From: Cadophora sp. MPI-SDFR-AT-0126
Lineage: Eukaryota; Ascomycota; Leotiomycetes; Helotiales; Ploettnerulaceae
Direction of reading: 5' to 3'
DNA: 64,000 bases
NCBI GenBank assembly: GCA_020747065.1
Contig: JAGMVK010000006.1
Coordinates: forward strand, 744,001-808,000
Program-made: the position numbers and the translations under genes
Part shown: in pieces, positions 34,998 to 45,277 of the stretch
Numbering within the stretch: the stretch's first letter is position 1
How the letters are laid out: each line of letters opens with the position of its first letter
Notes under the pieces: model-generated
Database searches by the model: none
What the model saw: only the letters and a program-made list of their open reading frames with translations
Told to the model about the DNA's origin: nothing

Positions 34998-35945
34998 CTT
35001 GGTGAACGGCTGGCTTGTTAATTACGAGAGGTGAAGATCGAAGAATTGGTTGCGAAGAAGACGCCTGCTCAATCAAATTGGGGGGAAATCGGGATCTTGC
35101 TGGATGAAATATGTTCTCGCGGCGGACGGTTTCAAAACATCTGTAATCATTTCCATGACTGAGTCGGCCTAATTAAAAAAGAATAAAGAAAAGTTGGGAT
35201 ATGGTACAGGGAGACATGGACGTAGCAGGCTCAATATTCGGCAGCGGCTCAAATAGAAACCGCAACCAGCTCTCTGTTGCTGTTGATCAGTAAACATTCT
35301 GCGCTACTGTAAGCCCAGCTAACTTGAGTCCGTTCCCCACCCCCGGATGCACAGTAAGGCCAGCCACCTTGAGCTACTGAGTCACTCACCCCGGATCTGC
35401 TTGCTGACTTAGCTCTCGGGATCGGGGAATGCTGTATACTAATCGCCCTTGTACTTGTACTAAAACTTAAATTTCCTTTCCCCGCGCTCGCTCGCTTCTG
35501 TTCCTCCGTAAACATCTCTGTCACCATTCACTTCAAGGGAGCCGGTACGTTCATCTTCCGCTGTCCACGAATATTATGTTTCCTTTTCCCGAAATCCGGT
35601 AACTTTCAAGCCTCGGCTTGCAAATCAGGTTGCTGTTTACTGATCATCGTGTGTTGACGGTGCGAAAAGAACGCCCAACGGCATCTCGAACCAGTCAACC
35701 AGCATCCTCGGGAGAGGTGTTGCTCCATAGATCGAGATCCGGAGGCGTGGCTCCCCGATTCTACGAATGTCTGATGAAATTTTTGCAATCACTAATTTCA
35801 CGATTAAAGGGTGGAGATCCCTCGTCTTGCAGAGTGGCCCATTTCCTGAGAGATCAATGGCCCCCTTGAGCTTTCGAGACGCCTGTATTGCGGCACCAGG
35901 TGGCACACCAACCACAGATCTCCCCAACATCGCGCAAAGAACAAA
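34998..35945. other. Divergent intergenic region
   Basis: Between the hydrolase (minus) and dehydrogenase (plus). Open frames on both strands at 35640-36060 overlap the dehydrogenase start in antisense and match no family I recognise; treated as spurious or a remnant. The promoter of both genes lies here. Confidence 0.4.
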
Positions 35946-36917
35946 ATGAAAGCATTTCGATTTCACACTGTCGCCAAGGGCCTTGAGTTGAAGGACGTTC
36001 CCATCCCGAAGCCTGGAAAAAACCAATTGCTCGTCCAAGTCAAAGCTGCTGGTCTTTGCCACACAGATTGCAATGTCATATCAGGCAAAGATGATATACT
36101 TTTCTGGCAACGGCCAATAACCCTTGGTCATGAGATTGCTGGCATCGTAGTTGAGCTTGGACCTCATGTCACGGAATTCAAAACTGGAGAAAGAGTTACC
36201 TGCGTCACTGGGGTTACACATCCCATCACCATCAACGATGTCACGACCTCAGCAGGCATTGGCTATGATGGCGGATATGCTGAATATGTATTGTTCAATG
36301 CCGTGAAGACGCTCCGAATTCCAAGTTGTGTCTCATTCCCCCAAGCTGCGGCAGCCACTGATGCACTCGCAACTGCTTACCACGCCCTTTCCGAAGCTCA
36401 CATAGCCCCGAATGACAAGGTAGCTATCATTGGTCTGGGGGGGCTTGGGCTCTCAGCAGTCGAAATCGCTACCCTCAGGGGCGCCAAAGTCTACGGCGTC
36501 GATATTCGCACCAAGACTTACATTCATGCCTTACAATCAGGAGCGAGTTTGTGTGCAAAAAGTATTGCCAAATTTTCGGGAGTTCAATTTGATGCTGTGG
36601 TAGATTTTGCTGGAGTAGGAGTTACAACCGCAGCAGCAGCCAAGGCGGTCAAGCCTGGTGGACGGGTTGTACTAGTTGGACTGGGGGCGAAGGAGTGTAA
36701 ATTGTCGACCTATGATTTTGTTGCTATGGGGGTTACATTGAAAGGGTCTGTAGGGGCGTCGAAGGAAGAGGTGGAAAAGGTATTGCGGCTTGTTGCTGAG
36801 GGGAAGTTGAACCCGTTTTTAGAGGAGATTCCATTCAACGATGTCAAGAAAGGACTTGGTAGGCTTGAGGAAGGAACGGCCTTGGGACGGCTGTATGTTG
36901 ATCCAAGCAGAGCCTAG
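35946..36917 (+). CDS. Medium-chain zinc-type alcohol dehydrogenase without the structural-zinc cysteines, 323 aa
   Basis: NAD(P)-dependent oxidoreductase of the MDR family, single exon. GroES-like domain with catalytic-zinc ligands in GLCHTDCNV (Cys38) and GHE (His62-Glu63), then a Rossmann fold with GLGGLG at 163-168 and VYGVDI. The usual four-cysteine structural-zinc loop after about residue 85 is absent: the segment reads VTCVTGVTHPITINDVTTSA with one Cys. Thus the enzyme may bind only catalytic zinc, as do several smaller fungal and bacterial MDR members. The NADP versus NAD preference cannot be told (after GVD there is IRT, compatible with NADP). Start at 35946 gives MKAFRFHTVAKGLELKDV, as expected for the family. 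Genes nearby give no pathway. Confidence 0.9.
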   Translation: MKAFRFHTVAKGLELKDVPIPKPGKNQLLVQVKAAGLCHTDCNVISGKDDILFWQRPITLGHEIAGIVVELGPHVTEFKTGERVTCVTGVTHPITINDVTTSAGIGYDGGYAEYVLFNAVKTLRIPSCVSFPQAAAATDALATAYHALSEAHIAPNDKVAIIGLGGLGLSAVEIATLRGAKVYGVDIRTKTYIHALQSGASLCAKSIAKFSGVQFDAVVDFAGVGVTTAAAAKAVKPGGRVVLVGLGAKECKLSTYDFVAMGVTLKGSVGASKEEVEKVLRLVAEGKLNPFLEEIPFNDVKKGLGRLEEGTALGRLYVDPSRA

Positions 36918-37230
36918 TCGGCAACTTAATTGTTTTATTTTATTTGTCAGTTCCACCAGCGCTGAAGTAAACAGTTATTATGCTCATCTGAGACAAGATA
37001 ATTGCAGAGTCAAGTTAGGTCTTCTAAAGCTCTAGTTAAAACTCGCATAAACACAAAATACCAGGGACTATAATCTGGCTGCGACACTACTTGCCCTGCG
37101 CTGGGTCAGTCTCTTTGTTTGCGGAGTTTCTTGAAATCGAAACAACATCTTGTAACGTTGAGGGCGAAGGAGGTAGAATACGGGTGTCTCCATATAGCCG
37201 AGTACTTCCGGTAGGGGTTCGAACCCGATT
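36918..37230. other. Intergenic spacer at the edge of an AT-rich island
   Basis: Ends in a GGGTTCGAACCC palindrome at about 37216-37227 that resembles a tRNA T-arm, but no complete tRNA could be folded around it. Confidence 0.4.
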
Positions 37231-37329
37231 CCTATATGTAAGAGAGTATCCTTCCCCTATAGAGCTCTTTACTTATTTTATTTTCTTTATACTAGACTTA
37301 TAATATTACTCTTTATTTATCTTCTTACT

Positions 37330-37495
37330 ATTATATTTAACATTATATTTAACATTATATTTAACATTATATTTAACATTATATTTAACATTATATTTAA
37401 CATTATATTTAACATTATATTTAACATTATATTTAACATTATATTTAACATTATATTTAACATTATATTTAATATTATATTTAATATTATATTAA
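37330..37495 (+). repeat. 12-bp minisatellite ATTATATTTAAC, about 13 copies
   Basis: Direct perfect tandem of ATTATATTTAAC from about 37330, with the last two or three copies drifting to ATTATATTTAAT. It is expanded only in this copy; the related sequence near 57.3 kb has about two degenerate units. Confidence 0.95.
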
Positions 37496-38191
37496 ATTAA
37501 ACTATATTATTATATTATATAAAGAAGATTACTTTTATTAGAATAATCTATATAATATTTTATTACTTAAAGAATTAGTAATTAAATTAAATCTTATTTA
37601 ATTTTGAATTAATTATTATTCTTAAAGAATTAAAATTCTAGAGATCTCTTATATAAACTAATAAAATAGAGTTTGGTTTTACTTATTATGGATTAATATA
37701 ATTAAAGAAGACTGATCCTTATTAATAGATATCTTAAATAACTCTCTTTATAATGTAGTGAGGCAGGGCCGTTGGAAAAGAGATATCACGTGGTTCGAGT
37801 GTTAAGGGTATAAAGTAGCTTTAAGTATTTATATATCTTTATTCTTTAGGCAGTTAATCTACTACCTCTACTTCTTCATAATACTTAGTATTACATTAAT
37901 ATTAATCAATAGTTAATACGTACTACAAATAAATAAGCTATAGTAAAATAATTGGCGATCTATGTTAAGTACTTAATTATACTTTTCAAGTAACTTCTTA
38001 AATTTGAATTAATAATTAATAATTTAGTAATAAAGAACAGATATTACATTTAAACTATAAATCTTATATACTGTAGTGGGGTCGAATGCCTACTACAAGG
38101 GTTTTTATTCTTTCGTTCCGGCTATAGTGTTACGGACGCTCCTAGGCGGCCCCGGGGCCTCAGAAGGAAATATCCTTGAAGCAGGTGTATA

Positions 38192-38215
38192 CCTAGGAGC
38201 TTAGTAGCTCCTAGG
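38192..38215. repeat. Perfect 10-bp inverted repeat CCTAGGAGCT with a 4-nt loop
   Basis: CCTAGGAGCT (38192-38201), loop TAGT, AGCTCCTAGG (38206-38215). A third copy of CCTAGGAGCT is at 38225-38234 and related CTCCTAGGC at about 38140. Could form a strong hairpin in the putative LTR. Confidence 0.85.
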
Positions 38216-39880
38216 AGTAAAATTCCTAGGAGCTAATAAGAGTTTAGAAGATATATAATATATAGTATTTTATTATAATAATATTATATAATATAGTAAA
38301 TTAGCTATAGATTTCTATAGTTAAGTTATATAATAGATTTAAAGATCTTATAAGATCCTTAAGATCTAAAGATCTTAAAAAATCTATTAAGAATAAAGGT
38401 CTTATAAAAGACTAGTATATTTACCTTTAGATAAAAGCTTTATACTTAACTTAAATAGTATCCTTAATTATACTAGTAACTATCTTAATTATCTATATAA
38501 TACACTTACTTTTCGATTATCAGAGATTAACCCTAGAGCCTCTATATTTATAATAAGTAAATACCGGACTATTACATATAGATAGATAGGTCAGCGCCGC
38601 TAGACTAGTAATTATTATCTTCTTCCTCTTACTTCTATTACCTGATTAGTCTACGCGCAGATTATTCCCTCTATTTACTATGCACTTAACAGCACTACTC
38701 TACTCCTTCTTAATACTTTATATATATATAATAATAGCGACGATTTCTCTTTACTAATTATTAAGTTAATTGCTTAATTCTAGCTTAAAAAATCCTTAAG
38801 TAAATCTAGTATTATTTCTAGAACTTTAGTAAATTAAATATAAATTATAATAAAAAAAAACCCCTAATTACTTTAAACTAAGAAGAAAGAAACAAAGTAG
38901 TTATAGAAGTAAAGGCAAAAGTAGTAGTAATATAGTTAGGACTATAGCTAATACAAGCACTACTAAAGGAAATTATAAAGTATTTACAAGAGTTTCAAAA
39001 GATCTTTTATAATAATTATTTTAGAACTTTTAGAAGTACTTAGAAATTAGTCTTTATACTACTTCTTTTATATAAGAAAGTCGAAATAACTACAACTATA
39101 TAATACGTTATATGTAATTAATATTCATATATAGTAGAACAAAACCCTAGTTATTATTACGTTAATTGAAATAGCTTAAGTCGAAAGAAACTTTTAATTA
39201 AAGAAGTAATTAGAATTATCAATTCAAAACACTCTTAAAATAAAATAAAACTAAATCCAAAGGTTTTATTAAGTAATAACTTTGATTACTTTATTAAAAA
39301 GTGCCTTTATTATTTTAATATAATAGATTAATTATAATAATTAATTCTATTAAGTTAATACTTTTAAGTAATAAAGAAGAGATATATTAATATATTTTAT
39401 TAAAAAGTAATTTCCTAAAAGTTAAAGCGTCTTAAATCTCAGATAATTTTATAATCCTTACTTTTACAAAAACTAATAATTTATAAAGAGATTTAATTAA
39501 TATAATACTACTAGTTTATATAAAGAGAGAGTTCTTATTTACTCTTAGAAGAAAGCCCCTAAATATAGCGCTAATATAGAGATGGAATAAAAACTAGTTA
39601 TTCAATTTAGTCTAAGTTTAAAATATTATTTTATAAAATAAGTTAATACCTCTATTTAAGGGACTAAGGCCTATCGAACCCTATTTAGAAATAATTCAAT
39701 TATTTTAATATATTATTAATATATTAATATTAAACTAATTAAAGTCTTTAATAAACCTTAATAAGATATATATAAAAGAGCTTTAATATAGTAAACTTAA
39801 AGACTATTTAAATAAAAAATTATATATTTTTATTAACTTTTATTAAAAGGTTAATATTAATTATAAAATTTAATGAAGAC

Positions 39881-41052
39881 GAAGAGTCACGGATCAATTA
39901 CCGAGAATCGTCGATAATTGATGAGATCAAAAGACAAAAAGGCCGCTTTTTGTGTGAAGTTGATACCCAAGGATTATCGATAATATCGATTCCAGTAATC
40001 CGAGAGATGAATATCTTGCGTGGAGGAATAGGAATGCTAGGTATTGGAGATTGGTAGAAGACTACAGGGATAATTATTTCGCAAATTACGTGAGTAGGGT
40101 TACTCGATGGAAGATTTGAAACAACCACAATAGCTGTGTTTTCTTGGGGTGCTTAGTGGAAATGTTCTTATTTGACTAACACCTAATGGAGAAACTGTAT
40201 CTAACTCTGACGTCTTCAAGCTTAAACTTTCGATAGTATGCCAACCTGCATAGTGAATGAATGGTATCATGACAGTTGGCGATACATACGTTAGAAAGCG
40301 ATGCTAAAACAATATTGATAAGTGGACTTCAGACGGCAAGAGACCTCGCACCTTCTGAATTTCGTTTAATGTGCCCTAGGAGGTGACCTCCAGAAAGTTC
40401 GATGCCTCTGGTGGCCATCGGTCAGGGTGCTTCAAGGTAAACTTCCCGTCCTCAGAGGGAATACTATTCTGCATCATTCCGATAGCGATGATCCCCGGAG
40501 AGCGTACGGCAACAGATTCTGTGGTCTTACATTTATCAAAGTAAGCTTGAGCATCTGTGATTCGATTGGTGAAAACATTATCATCTCAGACAATGCACCC
40601 ATCTTTACACATCCATCTGATGAGAATAATACCCTGAAGCTATCGCCTAGATAAATGCTGCATTCCTTCGAAGACCTAGCCGAGCCTCCTGGGAATCGGG
40701 TACGTCGATTGAGGTTGGCATTCTTCTTGCTAACATTGGATACCGCCAACAGACCCGGATCATCACTTGGAAACCGTGTTTTCCGATTCAATTTCAAATC
40801 CATGGTTGACGGGATTGGTGAATCAGACATACTCTCCAAATAATCAAATATCCTTCAATTCCCAGCGGCGAGCCAACCTCCTCTCTTAAAAGACCAGATC
40901 AATATTACAGCTCCTCGAGAAGCTGCACTCAATTGAAGCCAAGCCAAGCAAAGTAAATACAGCCGAGAAGATTAAATGACACAGATGTCCAATCTACCTC
41001 CACCAGTTGCCATCGACACTCGGAATTTCCTCAAACTTTCCACGCCAAAACC
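39881..41052. other. Gene-poor stretch with a decayed fragment
   Basis: No intact gene. A minus-strand fragment is listed separately; an open minus-strand frame at 39898-40128 has no recognisable domain. Confidence 0.4.
40340..40840 (-). pseudogene. Possible remnant of a fungal Ser/Thr protein-kinase-like gene
   Basis: Reading right to left, an open frame ends in VLFSSDGCVKMGALSEMIMFS (40474-40839), and further on, after frame changes, comes GKFTLKHPDRWPPEASNFLEV followed by a few stops and TLNEIQK. The phrase DRWPPEASNFLEVTS resembles the C-lobe end of diverged fungal kinase-like proteins that I recall (W.s.eA..FL..Ts..s...i..h). No catalytic motif is preserved and the frames are interrupted. 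A tentative call. Confidence 0.25.
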
Positions 41053-42767
41053 TCAACGCACTTTGAAGAATCCGCGCCACAGCCCAGATGACGTAAAGAT
41101 ACCGAATGGATCGATACTCTTTTGGATCGCAATCAGACGCTGCTTATTCGTTTCGCCATAGCCAGCGAATACATCGTCTCCCTTGTTCGCGTAGTTGATG
41201 TAGACAAAAGGGTGCAAGACGTCGAGTTTTTCAGCGGCTGCTTTGAAATTGGTCATGAAGCGGCTCACGAGAGCGTGTGCAGCTCTATCATCAGCATTGC
41301 TTGGCCATGTCACTGAGAGAAGATTGACTGTTTGCGATTAGTATTACTTGACATCACCGAGTCTCTGTGAGGACCTACTGATGAGATGACCCTCAACGTC
41401 GATACCGAGAGCATTTCCTCCTCGAGACTTCATTCTCTTGATTGCAGTAGTGGGAATGGAGTAAGTTATAATTGTCGAGAAGATACCAGTTGAGTTTCCA
41501 AGGAGCTGCATTTCCTCTTTCAGGAGCTCGATGGCTTGCTTGCCGAGCGCGACGGATGGGTAATGCGTCAACGAGGCAAAGATAGCCCTGCAACGATATT
41601 AGCATTCTCGGCTGTCCTTGAATCATCGTTCTCCATTTCGGTGTACCTTGATTGTCCAAGTACTGGAATGTTGCCCGTGGAGTTTGCCAGGCTGCCGATA
41701 GTCCCTGTAAGGTTGGCCAGGGCCGGAATGGCATTCAAAGCGTTATAGACGGACGGCCTAGAAACAGGCTCAATGTATCGTTGAGTGGTAGTAATGGTGC
41801 CAATATTTTGTGCTGCAGAGAAAGAATATCGGTACTCGAGAACAATGTTGGTATCCTCGACATCCTCCAGAGTGAAAATTTTCTCGGCTTCCTCCAGGAC
41901 CTGCTCTGCGTATTCATCGGTGAAAGCGCGAGATCCTACCCACACAAGGCCTTGGGGAAAGACAGTAACATTGAATGCCGTCACGATGCCGAAATTGTTG
42001 CCGCCGCCTCGGAGAGCCCAGTACAGATCCGGATGTTGAGTTTCCGAAACAGTTATGATGGTTGCATTTGGAAGGACAAGCTTGATCAGTTAGCAGGCGA
42101 TCACAGATGCAAAGCTGATACTCGTACCTCGTATTCAAGAATGCTATCCAGCGCCCATCCGTGCTTCGCGGACAGGACTGAAGTTCCTCCTCCGAGCGCG
42201 AAGCCACCAATTCCGACTTGTCCTTGCCTCCCGCCAACGTGGGCCAACCCGTATGGATCAAGTGCAGCAAAGATTTGACGTGTCAACGCTCCGCCACCCA
42301 CCAAAGCACTAGTTCTATCTTCCGAGACTACTGTAGAACTCATGAGACCCAGGTCAATCGTAACTCCACCGACTGAGACCGAGTCATCTGGGAAGCGGGA
42401 GTGGCCACCACATTTGACAGCAAAGCGGCACCAGTTCTGCACGAGAACTTGTAAGATTTGAGAGACCTCTGCGGCAGATTTTGGCAGGACACGACAGACA
42501 TAGACAGTTTGTTGTTGCTTCTGGTCCCAGATGGTGAAGTTTGTATCCGCAGCTTTGTAGTGAAGCCGGCCGGGGAATGCTGTCTCCAGTGTTGCGCACT
42601 GTCTCTGTCAGCCTCGATCGTCCTTGAAGTAGATATATTTTTCGACCTACAGCTTGCTGGCAACTTCCTTCGCTAGTTGCAACAGCGCAACTCTCATCAG
42701 CCCTGCCATAGAGGAGGTTCGACGAGGCCAGGGGAATTGATAAGAGAAGGGGGACTGTGAATCGCAT
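41053..42767 (-). CDS. Secreted FAD-linked oxidoreductase (BBE-like, FAD_binding_4), 496 aa
   Basis: Five exons: 42767-42651, 42598-42128, 42080-41647, 41587-41379, 41312-41053 (1491 nt, all phases consistent). Signal peptide MRFTVPLLLSIPLASS. FAD domain: VKCGGHSRFPDDSVSVGG (the His of GGHS is the usual covalent-FAD site), TIDLGLMSSTVVSEDRT, then VGGRQGQVGIGGFALGGGTS, and LRGGGNNFGIVT. The C-terminal BBE segment YINYANKGDDVFAGYGE..LIAIQKSIDPFGIF is complete. Such enzymes oxidise alcohols or carbohydrates, or cyclise metabolites, with O2 as acceptor. Substrate cannot be predicted. A start at 42812 would add an internal-looking stretch before the signal, so 42767 is preferred. Confidence 0.93.
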
Positions 42768-44122
42768 TTTTTTGTTGGAAAGAAGGAAGAAGATAGAACG
42801 AAGACTGCTCAAACAGATACTTCGATGGCTCTATGGGTAAGTTACGCATCTCTTTGTACTCCGTTCCATGGTAGTATGCACATTTTAATGAGATGATGAA
42901 TTCCGTCGGCCAAGATAATTAATCTCGAGGCGGAAGTTAAAGATCATCATCTATTGCCTTCAATGGATTCAATCGCCGAGTCCCTATGGAGGTGCCAGGG
43001 CTAAAATATGGCAGACTGCCTTGGGCAGAACATGGGTTAGATCAATCAAACTATCAGATTCCCTTGTTCTGCCCAAGGTGGTCTGCCATACTTTACCCCT
43101 AGTTCCTCCGTACTTACTTGGTATTCTCCATTTGGTGAACTATGAGAGTCTACATACCTGCCCCTAGTCCAGTTCAGATAGCGGTAGCGTAATGCAAGTT
43201 GATGACAGCTGCATTGCGCTAGTCTCAGGCCGAACCTAGTGCCCTGTCTGTCTCGGCAGGGAAAACAACGTAAACAAACTGCCGAAAGCGAGAAATACGA
43301 GCGAGGTTTCTGACATCAGGACATCCATAATGTTGACCTCTCGGTATGAGCAGTCTTCTAGACTGTCTGATGATGAATCAGCCCAATCTTTTTCAGGCTG
43401 GGCTGGAATAAGGAGTTGTGATGACTGGCAGCACCTCACGGCACAGTACTTTTCAGCCATGATTTGGTTGCGAGCAAGGCGAATCCCTCGTAATCTCGCG
43501 ACTTGGAAGAAGTGTACCTTGCTATTTGGACAGGGAACCGGCAGCCCCTGAAAGTTCCCCGTTCAAGCATGGCCCGTGGTGGATGACATGCAGCAGAGCC
43601 ACAATGGTTCCGCGTAGCGAATCTTGTCGAGAAGTCGGCCCTTTGCTGTATGGAGTCTGGGAGTTTCGCAAGGCTAGCGCTCGGGGATTGTTTATCTCAG
43701 GGGATTGACGGGGTTATGCTAATTCCGATATCTTGGTACCTTTCATTCAAACGTACTGTGCCAGCGAATCTCAATTCCCTGCTAGTGGATAGCCCTGATT
43801 CAGTCCTCAGTCCACTTAACAGAACATGTGATGTGACGTCTAGCGTTCTATTCTGTGGCGATTATGTCAATCTTGGAGTCAGAGCAGTTCTGATACCATG
43901 GGGAGTTCAAGATTCAGAGGAATTTGGGCCCACGCAAGCATCAATCACACATATAAGCCGCGGGTTGGGTAACAAAACATAGCAGGAACGTCGCTGTTGC
44001 AATCAGACACAATGGTTTCTTGTCAGGCATTTAGTTCAGTGCTATTTGCCAATCCTAAAGTCATAACTACTCCTGATCGTCCCAGAAGCTGATCTCATAC
44101 ACAAAGTGCTACATAACCCTCC
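42768..44122. other. Intergenic with a foldback MITE
   Basis: Between two minus-strand genes. The MITE at 42987-43110 is listed separately; it sits about 220 nt upstream of the BBE-like start and may affect its promoter. No coding sequence recognised in the rest. Confidence 0.45.
42987..43110. mobile_element. Foldback MITE-like element, 50-bp inverted arms, 24-nt loop, TA flanks
   Basis: Arms 42987-43036 and 43061-43110 match as inverted repeats over 50 bp with about nine differences (shared TATGGCAGAC and CCTTGGGCAGAACA). The flanking dinucleotides are TA on both sides (42985-42986 and 43111-43112), as for Tc1/mariner-type elements. At 124 bp with almost no interior, it should fold as a long hairpin. 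Confidence 0.8.
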
Positions 44123-45277
44123 CTATGTGCTTTCATACCCGATGGGCTTCGAAGCAACAACAAACGACATGGGTGAAGATGCGGCAAGAAGACCACCAGG
44201 TTTTCCAGACAACTTTGGATCTTCACCGATGAAGTCATTCGGGAATCCAAGATGAACCGGCTTGACGCTTTCCAAAGTCTCAATTTGCTCCTTTGTCAGC
44301 TTGATCTTCAGTGCCGAGATGTTATCCTGCAAATGCTCGATCTTCCTTCCACCGACAAGAGGGAACACATTCGGTGCTTTTGCCATGACGTACGCAAGGG
44401 CGATTGCCGTGATAGACTCCGTGCCTTGTTCTGCTGCCACCTTCTCCAGAGCTTCGCTCATCTTCACTTGATCCTCGGTTTGCTCTGCACCGAACATGCT
44501 CCGAAGGCCTTCGCCCTTTTGCTTGCGCTCTTCGATTTGCTTCTTGGTCTGGAACTTGCCGCCACCGAGCACATCCCACGGAGCAAGAGCCATGCCGAAA
44601 TGCTGCGCCATAGGGATAATATCACGCTCAAAATCACGCAATAAAACGTTCCAGCGGCCCTGGTAAACGCTGAACGGCGTCTTGCCACTGCCTTTGGCGT
44701 AGTAGTTGGCCGCGCTGACAACCCATGCGGGGGTGTCAGAGATGCCCAGGTACAGAACCTTTCCTTGCTGGACGAGGATGTGGAGACTGTCCATGATTTC
44801 CTCGATCGAGGTTGTGTGATCCCACCAATGCAGATACAGAATATCGACCCAGTCCGTTTGCAGCTTCTTCAAGGAGTCCCGAAGGCTCACGTGCAAACTC
44901 CGCTTGTGGTTCCCGCAATGGTTGGGAGTCTTTCCAGTCCCGATTTCCCAATACTTGTAGTCCGTGGTAAACTTCGTTGCGAGGACGATTTGGTCGCGAT
45001 TCTTGCGTGCAGCCATCCATTCGCCGATCCAGGCCTCTGATTGCTCGTTCTGGTAGTTGTTGGCCGTGTCGATGAAATTCCCGCCTGCTTCAAAGTAGGC
45101 GTCGAGGAGTTTGAAGGATGCGTCTTTGTCCATGCTACCCATGAAGGAGGACCAAGCTTCACCAATGGACATTGCCCCGAGCTGAAGGGGAGAGACTCGG
45201 ATGCCAGCTGTGGATGAGAGCACGCGGAAGCGCCCGAGCTCAGTCGAGGGCTCTGGAGCAACTGGCCATTGAGACAT
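44123..45277 (-). CDS. Aryl-alcohol dehydrogenase-type aldo/keto reductase, 384 aa
   Basis: NADPH-dependent reductase of aldehydes and ketones, TIM barrel, cytosolic, single exon. Catalytic tetrad visible: Asp70 (FIDTAN), Tyr75 (NNYQNEQSE), Lys102 (ATKF) and His150 (LYLHWWD). The 384-aa length and the C-terminal [12 protein letters not shown], with [13 protein letters not shown] near the end, place it in the AAD/norsolorinic acid reductase-like (AKR9) group, which I infer from memory of that family. Starts [21 protein letters not shown], the usual lead-in. Same strand as the BBE-like oxidase and the NmrA gene; co-regulation is possible but the gaps (1.3-1.4 kb) argue for separate promoters. 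Confidence 0.93.
   Translation of the reverse strand: MSQWPVAPEPSTELGRFRVLSSTAGIRVSPLQLGAMSIGEAWSSFMGSMDKDASFKLLDAYFEAGGNFIDTANNYQNEQSEAWIGEWMAARKNRDQIVLATKFTTDYKYWEIGTGKTPNHCGNHKRSLHVSLRDSLKKLQTDWVDILYLHWWDHTTSIEEIMDSLHILVQQGKVLYLGISDTPAWVVSAANYYAKGSGKTPFSVYQGRWNVLLRDFERDIIPMAQHFGMALAPWDVLGGGKFQTKKQIEERKQKGEGLRSMFGAEQTEDQVKMSEALEKVAAEQGTESITAIALAYVMAKAPNVFPLVGGRKIEHLQDNISALKIKLTKEQIETLESVKPVHLGFPNDFIGEDPKLSGKPGGLLAASSPMSFVVASKPIGYEST

Larger units (their letters stand above)
37231..39880. mobile_element. AT-rich, RIP-degraded retroelement debris
   Basis: About 2.6 kb with strongly reduced GC, dense TA and no coding frames. Within it, 37283-37740 matches the reverse complement of 57125-57440 over long stretches (shared CTAGACTTATAATATTAC, GAATTAAAATTCTAGAGATCT and ATTAATATAATTAAAG), so both islands hold copies of one repeat. 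A GC-richer block at about 38090-38240 begins near TGTTACGGACGCTCC, a plausible LTR 5' end, and 38870-39060 has a lysine-rich, gag-like look. Family (Ty3 or copia) is not determined. Confidence 0.6.

Noticed and set aside
35637..36062. Long minus-strand ORF of 141 codons overlapping the dehydrogenase start
   Set aside because: It is antisense to a clear MDR gene, has no recognisable domain and is best explained as a shadow frame.
37216..37227. GGGTTCGAACCC palindrome resembling a tRNA T-arm or SINE B-box
   Set aside because: The T-stem does not pair over five positions, and the A-box-like TAGCCGAGTAC is only about 20 nt upstream, too close for a tRNA. No acceptor stem was found.
38880..39060. 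Lysine-rich stretch considered as a gag gene
   Set aside because: Interrupted by stops in all frames; only a general retroelement call is justified.
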